Shown: positions 63,223-64,000 of the stretch, one piece after another
Numbering within the stretch: position 1 is the first letter of the stretch
Layout of the letters: each line of letters opens with the position of its first letter
Source of the DNA: Candidatus Villigracilis proximus
GTDB taxonomy: Bacteria; Chloroflexota; Anaerolineae; Anaerolineales; Villigracilaceae
Assembly: GCA_016715195.1 (NCBI GenBank)
Contig: JADKBB010000065.1
Location: 1 to 64,000, forward strand
Length of the DNA stretch: 64,000 nt
Reading direction: 5' to 3'
The notes under the pieces: generated by a model
What the model saw: the letters and a program-made list of their open reading frames with translations, nothing else
What the model was told of the DNA's origin: nothing
Databases searched by the model: none
Program-made: the position numbers and the translations under genes

Positions 63223-64000
63223 ATGAAAAAAATATTTTTTATAATTCCACTTATTTTCATCGCAAGCGCTTTCATTTTAAGCGCCTGTTCATCCGGCACT
63301 GAATCATCACCCACCCCAACTGTGCGTCTTTGACAACCCATTCTGCCCAATACCCCAACTTCCGCCATAAGCTGCTCCACGGTTTCCGCTGAACCCACCG
63401 CTGCCCCCAATACTGAAACCCTCTTCCCCCCGTCAGCCGCGCAGACTTTTCCTTCGGTCCCGCGGATGCGCCCGTGACCATTATTGAATATTGCGAGTTC
63501 GAGTCGCAAGGTAGTAAATATAACAACTGGGTCAACTTACAACCCGCCGAGTTCAATGCCTGGGTCGTAAAAGAAGCTGTCACAGCCGGCATGGATGGGG
63601 AAAAACTCCAGGCGGCGATCAATGCCGATGAAACAACGACCAGAATGATGTCGGCGTATGAAGCGGCGAAGAAGTTAACCATCCCGGCAGTTCCGCTCGT
63701 CCTCATCAACGGCGTACTTCAACCACCCTACGTCCTCGATTATAAAAACTTAAGCGACACGATTGGCTTGATCGCGCTGGAAAAAACAATTTACCAGTTG
63801 TCCGCCATTCAATATTGACCCTGCAAAACAATATATCGCCACCATCAAAACTGAAAAAGGTGACATCGTCATTCAACTATTTCCTGATAAAGCGCCGCTG
63901 GCTGTGAATTCATTTGTGTTCCTTGCAAAACAAGGCTGGTACAACGGTGTGACATTCCATCGCGTGATTCCCGGCTTCGCGGCGCAAACCGGCGATCCAA
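63223..64000 (+). CDS. Lipoprotein with DsbA-like and cyclophilin domains, frame-broken and cut by the window end
   Basis: The gene starts at ATG 63223 with signal and lipobox (FILSACS near residues 17-23), then a Thr/Pro stretch that breaks frame near 63330. A later frame (from about 63474) holds a thioredoxin/DsbA-like region: TIIEYCEFESQG with a single Cys, and IPAVPLVLINGVLQPPYV, typical cis-Pro and C-terminal strand. After another break near 63818, DPAKQYIATIKTEKGDIVIQ and FHRVIPGFAAQTGDP mark a cyclophilin-type peptidyl-prolyl isomerase that runs off the window. It may assist folding of exported proteins. Confidence 0.7.

Noticed and set aside
1..64000. CRISPR array, insertion sequence or prophage
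   Set aside because: No regularly spaced identical repeats, transposase, integrase or phage structural genes were found. The short-word repeats are irregular and have no spacers.

Overview
The window reads as a piece of a Chloroflexota genome, most likely from the class Anaerolineae. This is an inference from gene content: a LysW-type alpha-aminoadipate lysine pathway, Thr/Pro-rich lipoproteins, a solute-binding lipoprotein with an NBR1-like Ig tail, lipoate-binding-protein (Lbp) sulfur genes and an Isp-type hydrogenase. No rRNA or ribosomal marker is present. One tRNA gene, tRNA-Pro(CGG), lies at 53.4 kb.

Region 1 (1-12.3 kb, plus strand): etfB, etfA, a membrane Etf:quinone oxidoreductase-like Fe-S protein, a small zinc-finger protein, two Lbps, a lipoate ligase, a fused SoeB-SoeC-like membrane Fe-S protein, a SoeA-like molybdoenzyme and a DUF2270-type membrane protein. 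Region 2 (12.5-27.5 kb, minus strand, read right to left): a PocR-type regulator, tusA, three DsrE-family proteins, a third Lbp, an Isp-type [NiFe] hydrogenase (hynS-isp1-isp2-hynL), a TDT/Ssu1-like exporter, a hydrogenase protease, hypA, hypC, a fourth Lbp, a second ligase, two radical-SAM proteins resembling LipS2 and LipS1, and a third ligase with an altered active site. Together these regions look like a self-contained lipoate-dependent sulfur-oxidation island: TusA and DsrE would pass sulfane sulfur, Lbps would carry it on lipoate made in place by ligase plus LipS1/LipS2, sulfite would go to the Soe-like enzyme or be exported, and electrons would reach quinone through Etf and the hydrogenase modules. 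The sHdr core that normally partners Lbps is not in the window.

Region 3 (27.8-32.1 kb): an XRE-cupin regulator, a small membrane protein, an AhpD-like protein, a NifX/NifB-like protein, a radical-SAM protein and a thioredoxin-VKOR fusion. Region 4 (32.4-36.6 kb): an unfamiliar cassette of a membrane protein, two SPFH-like proteins and a TPR protein with a LexA/S24-like Ser-Lys domain. Region 5 (36.8-42.8 kb): a solute-binding lipoprotein, a CbpA/CbpM chaperone pair with a decayed ClpB remnant nearby, and small membrane proteins including two membrane proteases.

Region 6 (42.9-53.4 kb): glutamate synthase large subunit (minus) divergent from a lysine operon (homocitrate synthase, homoaconitase large and small, homoisocitrate dehydrogenase, LysX) preceded by a promoter, a structured leader with a Lys-rich leader ORF and a terminator. 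Region 7 (53.4-64 kb): tRNA-Pro, lipoproteins, an M32 carboxypeptidase, a MacAB-like exporter, a GltD-like oxidoreductase, an HExxH metallopeptidase-like gene and a DsbA-cyclophilin lipoprotein cut by the window edge.

Two window-wide traits matter for any reader. First, genes in 1-2.3 kb and from 46 kb onward carry many single-base frame breaks, while the 2.4-46 kb part is almost free of them; assembly error is the likeliest cause. Second, many intergenic gaps hold degenerate short-word repeats, often as inverted pairs, with related word families at distant sites.
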